A stretch of 6,291 bases of DNA, taken from contig CAMCSI010000081.1 in the NCBI GenBank assembly GCA_945877885.1, forward strand, positions 1 to 6,291. Reading direction: 5' to 3'. Below the pieces are notes generated by a model, which saw only the letters and a list, made by a program, of their open reading frames with translations, ran no database searches and was not told the origin of the DNA. This document shows, in pieces, positions 1 through 5,942 of this stretch. Positions within the stretch are counted from its first letter, which is position 1. Every line of letters starts with the position of its first letter. The position numbers and the translations under genes were made by a program. Source of the DNA: Chlamydia trachomatis. Lineage in GTDB: Bacteria > Chlamydiota > Chlamydiia > Chlamydiales > 2-12-FULL-49-11.

Positions 1-327
1 CATATCTTCATGTGCAATATTTGGGCTAGCTGCTCCACTGAATTTTGGGTGACAAATACTTCTTGCGGCAAGATCGATATATTTTCCATCGACGTAAATT
101 TGAAACCTAATATTTTCTTGATCTTTTACTACATGGGCGGCGGTTAAAATGATATTTGGATGAATTAAAGTGCCCGTGCCATAACCAGTATCAGAATAAA
201 CCACCCCAATTGCGGCAAAGTTTTTCTTTGCTGTAAGGTCAATATGTTTTTTTAAGTCATCCACCTTGTCTATGTAAATCCCAAATAGCGAACCGATCAG
301 TAGAAATGGAATAAGTAGTTTTTTCAT
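1..327 (-). CDS. Secreted trypsin-like (S1 family) serine protease paralog, 3' end outside window
   Basis: Only the first 109 codons are visible; the gene continues past the left edge. The start is the ATG at 327-325, four bases after the stop of the preceding gene, with an AGGA (339-342) about 11 nt upstream. Residues 1-19 form a basic-then-hydrophobic signal peptide (MKKLLIPFLLIGSLFGIYI), so export across the inner membrane is expected. The S1 N-terminal barrel is recognisable: a GTGTLIHP strand (about residues 50-57), then LTAAHVV with the catalytic His at residue 65. The last visible residues are HEDM, where Asp108 sits in the position of the catalytic Asp (family pattern D-[IM]-A-L). The Ser region is outside the window, so activity cannot be judged. 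By hand, about 42 of the first 96 residues are identical, without gaps, to the neighbouring gene at 332-1087, so this is a tandem duplicate. The substrate is unknown; a periplasmic, surface or host-directed role is inference. Confidence 0.85.
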   Translation of the reverse strand, partial: MKKLLIPFLLIGSLFGIYIDKVDDLKKHIDLTAKKNFAAIGVVYSDTGYGTGTLIHPNIILTAAHVVKDQENIRFQIYVDGKYIDLAARSICHPKFSGAASPNIAHEDM

Positions 328-331
328 GAGA

Positions 332-1087
332 TTATTTTTCCTGTAGAGATTGTTTAATCGTGCTTTCTATCCACTTTACATGTGGAAATAGGTCGATATA
401 GAATGAATAGGAGTCTTCCTTCTGTATAATATGATTTTTAAAAATTCCTTGGAGGGTATAATTACCATCGGCAGAGATGAGAGGGCAGCCGAAATCTTCA
501 TTGTTTGTTGGATGTCCAGATAATGGAAAATATTTATTATTTAAAGAGGATGCTCCCATCAACAGACCGGTATAATGCTCTATATAAACCGTGCAGCCAA
601 GTTTTGATTGGCTAATATATTCAGAACTTTGATGGTTCCACTTACCAAATCCTATTGCATACATTGCTTTGGTTTCCTTCTGAGAGTGTGTGGGAAGTTT
701 TAGGTAGTTAACTCCGTACAATGGTTCATCTAGAATAATCAGAGCTACTTCAGAGGTAAGATTTTCTTCCGTTAAATTATTCTCCTCCTTCATCGTTAGA
801 TAGGTAGGGTGAATGACAGCTCTTCCGGATACACAAAAAAATTTATTAAAAATATAAATGTTAAAGCGGAGCTCTTCTGGGTTTTTTAGCAAGTGGGCAG
901 AAGTTACCACAACCCTTGGATGGATAAGTGTACCTGTAAAGCAGTGATTTTTGGTATGCACCCAGCCAACTGCAGAAAATTCGGATTTGTGTGCTAAAGC
1001 TATACATTTTTCAAGATCTTCTTCCCTATCAATATGGATGCAATATAGAGAGGAAATAAGCAAAAAGTGGAATAGAATATTTTTCAT
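332..1087 (-). CDS. Secreted trypsin-fold protein, probable pseudoprotease (Asp and Ser of the triad replaced)
   Basis: This encodes 251 residues, a normal length for a single-domain S1 protease with a leader. Residues 1-18 are a signal peptide (MKNILFHFLLISSLYCIH). The S1 landmarks appear in order: TGTLIHP (51-57), VTSAH with His65 as catalytic His, a SEVALIIL strand (112-119) where family members usually have D-I-A-L, and EDFGCPL (197-203) where the family has GDSGGPL. Thus Glu113 replaces the catalytic Asp and Phe199 replaces the nucleophile Ser; Cys201 replaces a glycine two residues on and is not in the nucleophile position. Six cysteines are present (16, 28, 49, 85, 165, 201). The fold assignment is fairly safe. 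Loss of protease activity is inferred from the missing residues; a binding or decoy role is possible but unproven. The frame is open throughout, with no sign of decay. No clear Shine-Dalgarno sequence precedes the ATG at 1087-1085. The gene lies 37 nt after the ATP-grasp gene and 4 nt before its paralog. Confidence 0.82.
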   Translation of the reverse strand: MKNILFHFLLISSLYCIHIDREEDLEKCIALAHKSEFSAVGWVHTKNHCFTGTLIHPRVVVTSAHLLKNPEELRFNIYIFNKFFCVSGRAVIHPTYLTMKEENNLTEENLTSEVALIILDEPLYGVNYLKLPTHSQKETKAMYAIGFGKWNHQSSEYISQSKLGCTVYIEHYTGLLMGASSLNNKYFPLSGHPTNNEDFGCPLISADGNYTLQGIFKNHIIQKEDSYSFYIDLFPHVKWIESTIKQSLQEK

Positions 1088-1124
1088 CCAACAAGTTTAC
1101 CATTTCTTTATCTATTTTGCAAAC

Positions 1125-2276
1125 TTATCCTTCAAAATCAAGATCATGGGAAAAGGCAGAGGTAGCCCCCTTTTTATGTCGATGTTTTAAAATAATTTGA
1201 TACATTCCAATAAAAGGTTGAAAGAAAAAGGGTTTTAGATCTTTTAAGCTAAAAATAAGATCGGAAGTGGTAAGAAGGGTTTTTAGATAGGGTATAAAAG
1301 AGCCATTTTGAATGGCAGATTTTGTTCCGAAAAATAGGGCGGGACAAAGCATTTGCTTTTTTTCTCCCTCTGTTGGCTGGAGCATGGGTTCATTACAGTT
1401 AAAAAAAGCTCTATCAAGAGTTTGATGAGACGTTAAAAGGGTTAATCCAGAGGTGATTCTTGGGTTACATTCAAGAAAATAAATTTCCCCCGCCTCATCG
1501 AAGATATCAAAGGCAAGCGACCCTGTATAACCTGTTTTTTTAACAAAATCAACAATTGTTGCCAAAATTTTATCATGATACACTTGTTCAAAGGAAAAGC
1601 AGTAGCGTCCTCTTGAGATAGTTGGAGCCAATCTTTCATAGTGTACTGGGTAAGTGGCATGGGCTTTAACTTCCCCTTTATGGCAGATTGAGTAAGTGCA
1701 GTAAGGTCTTCCTTTTAATTCCTCTTGCGCAAGGACACTATTACCACTGAATAACTCAACTTTGGGTAATGATTCGCCTTTTTTGACGTGTATGGTCCCA
1801 TTTGAGCCACGAGAGTAGCTATATTTTAAATAAAAGGAGGAATAAGGGATAGATTTTAAATCTTCTTCCTTAGTTATTTGCATCGTAGCTGGGGTGTTAA
1901 AACCAAGCTTTTTAACTAGGTGAAAAAATTCCCATTTATTATGCAGGGCATGTACTAAAGAAAAATCTGAGGTAAAGGGTAGATCTTTTGGGAATTTGTC
2001 CAGATATTTTGAAATTACTAAGGCCTCTTCCCAGGTAGGGATCAATAGATCAATCTTTTCTGCTTCAATAATTTCTAAGAGTTTATTGATGTATTTTTCT
2101 TCATTTCCTCGAGGACTTTCAATAAGTATGTTTTTAGCATTTGCTTTTGAAGTAGAGCAGTAATGCATTAATGTGGTTTCAGCAACCATCACTTTATTGC
2201 CACTTTTTGACAAATTGCGTATTAAATCTAAGGCGGAAGGGAAGCGTCCTCCAGTAATTAAGATGTTCTTATTCAT
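1125..2276 (-). CDS. ATP-grasp domain protein, carboxylate-amine ligase-like, substrate unknown
   Basis: This encodes 383 residues. The N-terminal part (about 1-100) is a Rossmann-like pre-ATP-grasp domain beginning MNKNILITGG, with DLLIPTWEEAL (76-86) as a typical second landmark. The ATP-grasp fold follows: NKWEFF (113-118), the FYLKYSYSRGSNG strand and glycine loop (148-160) with Lys151 as the probable ATP-binding lysine, QEEL (184-187) as the hinge, AFDIF (255-259), and LECNPRITSG (268-277) with Glu269 and Asn271 as probable metal ligands. Enzymes of this superfamily activate a carboxylate as acyl-phosphate and join it to an amine or other nucleophile; the layout resembles carbamoyl-phosphate synthase and biotin carboxylase-like members. 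No feature fixes the substrate. The C-terminal stretch (about 310-383) has no motif I recognise. No signal peptide is seen, so it is cytoplasmic. An in-frame stop (TAA, four codons upstream of the AAT before the start region) limits the start to the ATG at 2276-2274. It probably heads a transcript with the two protease genes. Confidence 0.85.
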   Translation of the reverse strand: MNKNILITGGRFPSALDLIRNLSKSGNKVMVAETTLMHYCSTSKANAKNILIESPRGNEEKYINKLLEIIEAEKIDLLIPTWEEALVISKYLDKFPKDLPFTSDFSLVHALHNKWEFFHLVKKLGFNTPATMQITKEEDLKSIPYSSFYLKYSYSRGSNGTIHVKKGESLPKVELFSGNSVLAQEELKGRPYCTYSICHKGEVKAHATYPVHYERLAPTISRGRYCFSFEQVYHDKILATIVDFVKKTGYTGSLAFDIFDEAGEIYFLECNPRITSGLTLLTSHQTLDRAFFNCNEPMLQPTEGEKKQMLCPALFFGTKSAIQNGSFIPYLKTLLTTSDLIFSLKDLKPFFFQPFIGMYQIILKHRHKKGATSAFSHDLDFEG

Positions 2277-2287
2277 ATTAAACCATA

Positions 2288-2293
2288 ATTATA
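2288..2293 (-). promoter_or_regulatory. Possible -10 element (TATAAT) for the ATP-grasp gene
   Basis: Read on the minus strand, these bases are an exact TATAAT ending 11 nt before the ATG. No good -35 hexamer lies 16-18 nt upstream of it. Such a sequence also arises easily by chance in AT-rich DNA. If it is real, transcription would start only about 4-5 nt before the start codon, giving a nearly leaderless message, which would fit the absence of a Shine-Dalgarno sequence. Confidence 0.3.
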
Positions 2294-2310
2294 TCGATAA
2301 TTAATGACTA

Positions 2311-2339
2311 TTGTTTCGAAATATTTAATACAATAGAAT
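2311..2339 (+). promoter_or_regulatory. Candidate sigma-70-type promoter for the radA gene run
   Basis: TTGTTT (2311-2316) and TAGAAT (2334-2339) are separated by exactly 17 nt, matching the consensus -35 and -10 at 3 and 5 of 6 positions. A start of transcription near 2346 would leave a leader of about 50 nt before radA. An overlapping TACAAT (2329-2334) is an alternative -10 without a good partner. AT-rich DNA makes chance matches likely. Confidence 0.35.
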
Positions 2340-2386
2340 TTTCTATTCAATTAAGTGTTAAAGTTTTATTCTATTTTATTTTAAAT

Positions 2387-2393
2387 GAGGTGA
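2387..2393 (+). promoter_or_regulatory. Ribosome binding site of radA
   Basis: GAGGTGA ends 3 nt before the ATG at 2397 and is complementary to the 3' end of 16S rRNA (core AGGUG). It is one of the strongest such sites in the window and supports the chosen start. Confidence 0.7.
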
Positions 2394-2396
2394 AAT

Positions 2397-3752
2397 ATGG
2401 CAAAAGTCTTAAGTTCATGGGTATGTACAGAGTGTGGTAATACGCAAAGTAATTGGTCGGGCAATTGTTCAGAGTGTAAATCATGGAATACCATTGAAAA
2501 ATTTTTAGAAGCAAAGCTTTCTATAGACCTTATCACTGGAAAAACAGTTCAAAAGCCTACCCGCATAACAGATGTTGAAATTGGTGCAGAAGAGAGGTTT
2601 ACCTCTGGGTTTAAAGAAGTAGATAAGGTGTTTGGCGGCGGCATTGTGAAGGGGTCGTTAACTTTAATAGGGGGTGAGCCCGGCATTGGTAAGTCTACCC
2701 TTATGATACAAATGGCTAAGCATTTGGCAGATAATGGAAAAAAGGTGCTTTACGTTTCTGGGGAAGAGTCTTTATCACAAGCAGCTTTACGTGCAAGAAG
2801 GGTGAAGGCAGAGCATAAAGAGCTCTATTTATATCAAGAGACAAGTTTTACTAAAATTGTACAGCAGGTAGAGATTCTTAAGCCCGATTTTATGATTTTA
2901 GATTCGATACAAATCTGTCATAAAGAGGAGCTTTCATCGCCGCCTGGATCGGTTGCTCAGGTAAAAGATATTGCCATTTCTTTGATGAAGATTGCAAAAG
3001 AGCTTGATGTGACAACTATTTGCATAGGACATGTGACCAAGGGAGGGGATGTTGCTGGTCCTAAGGTGCTTGAGCATATTGTAGATACAGTTCTTGAGTT
3101 TGAAGGAGATAGAGATCTTGAAATTCGTATGCTTCGGTCAAAGAAGAATCGATTTGGGAAAAGTGAGGAGATGGCCATTTTTTCCATGGGAGAAGAAGGG
3201 CTTAAGGAGGAGGAAAATCCTTCGATGATCTTTTTAGAAAAGAGAAAGAGCCCGCAGGCAGGAAGCGTGATAGGGACAATTTTAGAGGGCTCTAGGCCTA
3301 TATTTATTAATATTGAAGCATTGGTAGTTCCATCTTCCTCTGCAGTATCGGCACGAAAGGCAAGTGGTTTTGATCCTACAAGGCTTGCTATCATTCTTGC
3401 GGTGCTTGAAAAAAAGGTGGGGATGCATTTTTCTAACTATGATGTGTTTTTATCCATTGCTGGTGGATTAAAAGTAAAGGATCCTGCGGTGGATTTGGCA
3501 TTATCTCTTGCAATTGCCTCCTCATTTACAAATAAAAGTGTGGGTTCAGATACCGTCGTAATTGGAGAGGTGGGTCTTGGCGGGGAAATCAGAGGGGTGC
3601 AAAAAATGCAAAATCGTTTAAAGGAGATTGCAGGTCTTGGTTTTAAACGTGTTGTGATTCCAAAGTGCAGCAAAAACCTAGAAAACATCTGTGGTCTTGA
3701 AATTATTGAGGTGGAAACAATTCATCAAGCTATACATTTATTACTTAAATAG
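2397..3752 (+). CDS. radA: DNA repair protein RadA (Sms)
   Basis: RadA is a RecA-related ATPase that drives branch migration of recombination intermediates in the cytoplasm. This copy has 451 residues, the usual length, and every hallmark in order. There is a C4 zinc finger (Cys10, Cys13, Cys24, Cys27) and a Walker A loop GEPGIGKST (93-101). A SGEES motif (121-125) is followed by the Walker B strand FMILDS (165-170), then the RadA-specific KNRFG (250-254). The C-terminal Lon-protease-like domain covers about 285-451, including SGFDPTRLAI (323-332), DVFLSIAGGLKVKDPAVDL (349-367) and GEVGLGGEIR (390-399); in RadA this domain has a structural and DNA-handling role rather than protease activity. 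Nothing is missing, so it should be functional. It is the first gene of the plus-strand run and is divergent from the ATP-grasp gene. 43 nt separate it from the next gene, with no convincing terminator. Confidence 0.98.
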   Translation: MAKVLSSWVCTECGNTQSNWSGNCSECKSWNTIEKFLEAKLSIDLITGKTVQKPTRITDVEIGAEERFTSGFKEVDKVFGGGIVKGSLTLIGGEPGIGKSTLMIQMAKHLADNGKKVLYVSGEESLSQAALRARRVKAEHKELYLYQETSFTKIVQQVEILKPDFMILDSIQICHKEELSSPPGSVAQVKDIAISLMKIAKELDVTTICIGHVTKGGDVAGPKVLEHIVDTVLEFEGDRDLEIRMLRSKKNRFGKSEEMAIFSMGEEGLKEEENPSMIFLEKRKSPQAGSVIGTILEGSRPIFINIEALVVPSSSAVSARKASGFDPTRLAIILAVLEKKVGMHFSNYDVFLSIAGGLKVKDPAVDLALSLAIASSFTNKSVGSDTVVIGEVGLGGEIRGVQKMQNRLKEIAGLGFKRVVIPKCSKNLENICGLEIIEVETIHQAIHLLLK

Positions 3753-3784
3753 ATAAAGTATTATAAAAAAATTCAAAAGGCAAT

Positions 3785-3790
3785 AGCGGG
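3785..3790 (+). promoter_or_regulatory. Weak ribosome binding site supporting a TTG start for the hemD-like gene
   Basis: AGCGGG lies 5 nt before the TTG at 3796 and matches AGGAGG at 4 of 6 positions. The frame is closed upstream by a TAG at 3784-3786, no ATG or GTG lies between that stop and 3796, and the first in-frame ATG is codon 29. TTG is therefore the best start. An AAAAGG at 3775-3780 is too far upstream to serve. Confidence 0.45.
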
Positions 3791-3795
3791 TACGA

Positions 3796-4476
3796 TTGGA
3801 AAAGAAAATTATCTATACAGGAATTGATCCAGAAGGTTATTTAGAAGGCGAATGTATTTTTCATTATCCTTTGATATCGATGAAAATACGAAATGTGCAT
3901 AGCAAAGAAATAGAGCAGGCCTTTGCAAAAATTTATTCCTATACTCATATTCTTTTCACTTCAAAATATGCAGTGCAGTCATTTTTTCGTGCGATGAAGG
4001 AATTAGGGGTCCCAAAGGAGCATTTAGAGCCTGTGTTTTTGCTTGCAATTGGTAGATCGACGCTAAAGGCTTTAGAGTCAGAGGGTGTTTACGTAGCTTA
4101 TGTTGGTAGTGATGAAACAGAGGAGGGGGTGATCAGATTGCTTGAAACCCTTGATTTAGAAGATGCAACTATTTTACTTCCTCAAACAGCGGTTACAAAG
4201 CCGAAATTGATCCATTATTTAGTGGAAAAGCTTGTTTCGTACGAAGTGATTATTTTGTATGACTTGATCAAAGAGAGACCTTATTATGAAGTAAATTTAG
4301 CAGATTTTCATAAAATAGTGTTTACAGCCCCAGTTTCTGTGGATGCTTTTTTTGAAATTTTTGATGATCTTCCTCTTTATTTGGAGGTTCACGCACTAGG
4401 TCTGATGACTAGGTGCCGAGTGAAATACTATCTTGATCATAAGATGAAAAAAATTGATAAAAAGATATCTGTCTGA
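3796..4476 (+). CDS. hemD: Uroporphyrinogen-III synthase-like protein (HemD), short, TTG start
   Basis: HemD closes and rearranges hydroxymethylbilane to uroporphyrinogen III in tetrapyrrole (heme) synthesis in the cytoplasm. The sequence is divergent, as is normal for this family, but the two-lobed pattern is visible. ILFTSKYAVQSFF (52-64) matches the family's i-F-T-S-x-x-a-V segment. AIGRSTLKALESEGV (84-98) matches the a-v-G-x-x-t-a-x-a-L-x-x-x-G segment. IILYDLIKERPY (152-163) leads into the second half, where IVFTAPVSVDAFF (174-186) and ALGLMTRCRVKYYL (200-213) repeat the two segments. At 226 residues it is shorter than the usual roughly 240-260, and the tail after the last segment is brief and lysine-rich. 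No catalytic residue is strictly conserved in the family, so activity cannot be judged by eye. TTG at 3796 keeps the N-terminal strand (KKIIYTGI); starting at Met29 would remove it. The gene is 43 nt after radA and 33 nt before sodA, in the same direction. hemC, its usual partner, is not in the window. Confidence 0.78.
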   Translation: MEKKIIYTGIDPEGYLEGECIFHYPLISMKIRNVHSKEIEQAFAKIYSYTHILFTSKYAVQSFFRAMKELGVPKEHLEPVFLLAIGRSTLKALESEGVYVAYVGSDETEEGVIRLLETLDLEDATILLPQTAVTKPKLIHYLVEKLVSYEVIILYDLIKERPYYEVNLADFHKIVFTAPVSVDAFFEIFDDLPLYLEVHALGLMTRCRVKYYLDHKMKKIDKKISV

Positions 4477-4482
4477 TAAACT
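4454..4482 (+). promoter_or_regulatory. Possible internal promoter for sodA-accD-dut
   Basis: TTGATA (4454-4459) matches the -35 consensus at 5 of 6 positions. TAAACT (4477-4482), 17 nt later, matches the -10 consensus at 4 of 6. The -10 sits directly after the hemD-like stop codon, and transcription starting near 4489 would leave a short leader containing the sodA ribosome binding site. It could let sodA be expressed apart from radA, but the evidence is only hexamer matches. Confidence 0.3.
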
Positions 4483-4497
4483 ATTTAGATTATGTAA

Positions 4498-4503
4498 AAG
4501 GAG
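4498..4503 (+). promoter_or_regulatory. Ribosome binding site of sodA
   Basis: AAGGAG lies 6 nt before the ATG at 4510, near-perfect in sequence and spacing. It fixes the sodA start at 4510 rather than at Met5. Confidence 0.65.
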
Positions 4504-4509
4504 AGTGCC

Positions 4510-5109
4510 ATGGATTGGGAGATGAGAGAATTAGGATACGGATATGATCATTTAGAGCCGTTTATTGATAAAGAGACCATGATGATTCATTACACAAAGC
4601 ATTATAATGCCTACTTTACAAAAGCGCTGGAGGCATTGAATCATGATAAAAGTAAATCTGTAGAAACAGTGCTTTTGACAGATCTTAGACCTGCTGTGCA
4701 GAATAATGCGGGTGGATTTTATAACCACACGATATTTTGGAACATTTTAGGAAAAAATCATGGCAAAGGTCCACTGGAGCATCTGGCAGAATTGATAGAT
4801 AAGGGTTTTGGAAGTTTTGATAAGTTTAAAGAAAAATTTTCTCTTGCGGCCACTACATTATTTGGTAGTGGATGGGTATGGCTTGTTTACGATGAAAAAT
4901 CTACCGACTTAGAAATTATTGTACGTCATAACCAAGATCATCCACTTTGCGGAAAAAGGGTGCTTTTTGGGTTAGATGTTTGGGAGCATGCCTACTATTT
5001 AAAGTATCAAAATAAAAGACCTGATTATATTGCAGCTTTTTGGGAAGTGGTAGATTGGAAAAAAGTGGAAAATAGATTTTTAAAAGAAAAAAGTTTTCAT
5101 ATAGTCTAA
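4510..5109 (+). CDS. sodA: Superoxide dismutase, Fe/Mn family with Mn-type signature
   Basis: This enzyme converts superoxide to oxygen and hydrogen peroxide. The 199 residues are a full-length Fe/Mn-family SOD. The four metal ligands are His27 (in MIHYTKHY), His73 (in YNHTIFW), and Asp156 and His160 (in the family signature DVWEHAYY, 156-163). The active-site residues His31 and Tyr35 are kept. Two positions that separate metal types point to manganese: NNAGG (65-69, glycine where iron enzymes usually have AQ) and Gln142 in NQDHPL, equivalent to Gln146 of the E. coli Mn enzyme. Cambialistic (either metal) use cannot be excluded. There is no signal peptide, so it is cytoplasmic. The stop codon TAA (5107-5109) shares its last base with the accD start (TAATG), so translation of the two is probably coupled. 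The Chlamydia counterpart is usually called sodM. Confidence 0.97.
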   Translation: MDWEMRELGYGYDHLEPFIDKETMMIHYTKHYNAYFTKALEALNHDKSKSVETVLLTDLRPAVQNNAGGFYNHTIFWNILGKNHGKGPLEHLAELIDKGFGSFDKFKEKFSLAATTLFGSGWVWLVYDEKSTDLEIIVRHNQDHPLCGKRVLFGLDVWEHAYYLKYQNKRPDYIAAFWEVVDWKKVENRFLKEKSFHIV

Positions 5110-5942
5110 TGGAGCTTTCGACAAAGTCTAAACCTACATTTACCGGTTGGAGTAAGTGCATTTGCTGCAAGGAAATGCTTCATGAAGTACAGGTATGTAA
5201 AAAACTTAAAGTATGCCCAAAGTGTAATTTTCATTTTATGTTAACTGCAGAGGAAAGAATTGCTATTACTGTCGATGAAGGGAGTTTTAATGAGTTATTT
5301 ACCAATATTGAAGCAAAAGATCTTTTAGGATTTTATGATACTAAAAGTTATAAAGAGCGCTTAGAAGAAATTAAAATAAGGACAAATAAAGGATCAAGTA
5401 TCACAACAGGTACTGCTCAGGTTTATGAGGAAAAAATTGCGCTTGCTGTGATGGACTTTTCCTTTATGGGTGGATCATTAGGAAGGGCTGAAGGGGAAAA
5501 ACTTACTCTGTTAGTGGAATATGCGACAAAAAACTCTCTTCCACTTGTTATTTTTTCAGCCTCAGGCGGCGCTAGGATGCAGGAATCGATGTTTTCTTTA
5601 TTGCAGATGGCAAAAACGTCTGCTGCACTAAAACGGCATGCAAATGAGGGAGGGTTTACTCTTTCTATTTTGACAAATCCTACGATGGGAGGGGTGCTTG
5701 CCTCGTTTGCATCACTCGGAGATATTATTTTAGCAGAGCCAAAAGCGTTGATAGGGTTTGCAGGTCCACGTGTGATTGAACAGACAATTGGTGCAAAGCT
5801 TGACGATAACGATCAAAAATCGGAATTTCAGTTAGAGCATGGGATGATCGATCAAATTGTAGAAAGGGCTGAGTTAAAAAATAGAATTTTGTATTTTATA
5901 AAGATGTTTCAAAAAAGGAAGGAACGGGATGAAAAAAGATAA
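5109..5942 (+). CDS. accD: Acetyl-CoA carboxylase carboxyltransferase subunit beta
   Basis: AccD, with AccA, forms the carboxyltransferase that moves CO2 from carboxybiotin to acetyl-CoA, making malonyl-CoA for fatty-acid synthesis. The 277 residues are close to the usual 280-300. A zinc ribbon opens the protein, with Cys17, Cys20, Cys36 and Cys39 in the spacing of the family (WSKCICC, then VCPKC); Cys19 is an extra, non-ligand cysteine. The crotonase-like domain follows: FMGGSLGRAEGEK (119-131), SASGGARMQES (150-160), NPTMGGVLASFASLGD (190-205) with the oxyanion glycines, and GFAGPRVIEQT (216-226). All core motifs are intact. It starts at the ATG overlapping the sodA stop by one base and has no strong binding site of its own beyond the AAAAGAAAAAAG stretch within sodA, which fits coupled translation. 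The dut start lies inside its last codons. accA is not in the window. Confidence 0.98.
   Translation: MELSTKSKPTFTGWSKCICCKEMLHEVQVCKKLKVCPKCNFHFMLTAEERIAITVDEGSFNELFTNIEAKDLLGFYDTKSYKERLEEIKIRTNKGSSITTGTAQVYEEKIALAVMDFSFMGGSLGRAEGEKLTLLVEYATKNSLPLVIFSASGGARMQESMFSLLQMAKTSAALKRHANEGGFTLSILTNPTMGGVLASFASLGDIILAEPKALIGFAGPRVIEQTIGAKLDDNDQKSEFQLEHGMIDQIVERAELKNRILYFIKMFQKRKERDEKR
5917..5922 (+). promoter_or_regulatory. Ribosome binding site of dut inside the accD 3' end
   Basis: GGAAGG, part of a longer GGAAGGAACGGG purine run, lies 6 nt before the ATG at 5929. It supports the start that overlaps accD by 14 nt. Confidence 0.55.

Larger units (their letters stand above)
2277..2396. other. Divergent intergenic region between the ATP-grasp gene and radA
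   Basis: This 120-bp, very AT-rich stretch separates two genes read in opposite directions. It must hold the start signals for both. Promoter-like hexamers can be seen in each direction and are listed separately. A short TATCGATA palindrome (2292-2299) is present but is too small to call an operator. No RNA gene or open reading frame is apparent. Confidence 0.7.

Noticed and set aside
332..1087. Lipoprotein signal at Cys16 of the complete S1-like protein
   Set aside because: The residues before the cysteine are S-L-Y; a lipobox needs a small residue at -1, so tyrosine rules it out.
332..1087. Cys201 as a substitute nucleophile (chymotrypsin-fold cysteine protease)
   Set aside because: It aligns two residues after the nucleophile position, at a structural glycine; the nucleophile position itself is Phe199.
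1088..1140. Separate promoter for the S1-like gene pair
   Set aside because: TTTGCA and TTGATT-like hexamers occur upstream on the minus strand, but none has an acceptable -10 partner at 16-18 nt.
951..1190. Plus-strand open frame spanning the start of the S1-like gene and the end of the ATP-grasp gene
   Set aside because: It crosses two well-supported minus-strand genes, has no family resemblance and no ribosome binding site.
2957..3688. Long open frames on the minus strand inside radA
   Set aside because: They run antisense to a gene with complete family motifs, show low-complexity Ser/Pro/Phe-rich translations and no start signals; they are shadows.
3742..3760. Small inverted repeat (TACTT / AAGTA) over the radA stop codon as a terminator
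   Set aside because: The stem is only 5 bp, AT-rich, with a 9-nt loop and no run of T after it; it would not terminate transcription.
4916..5170. Minus-strand open frame across the sodA-accD junction
   Set aside because: It is antisense to the conserved SOD C-terminal region and the AccD zinc ribbon and has no recognisable protein features.
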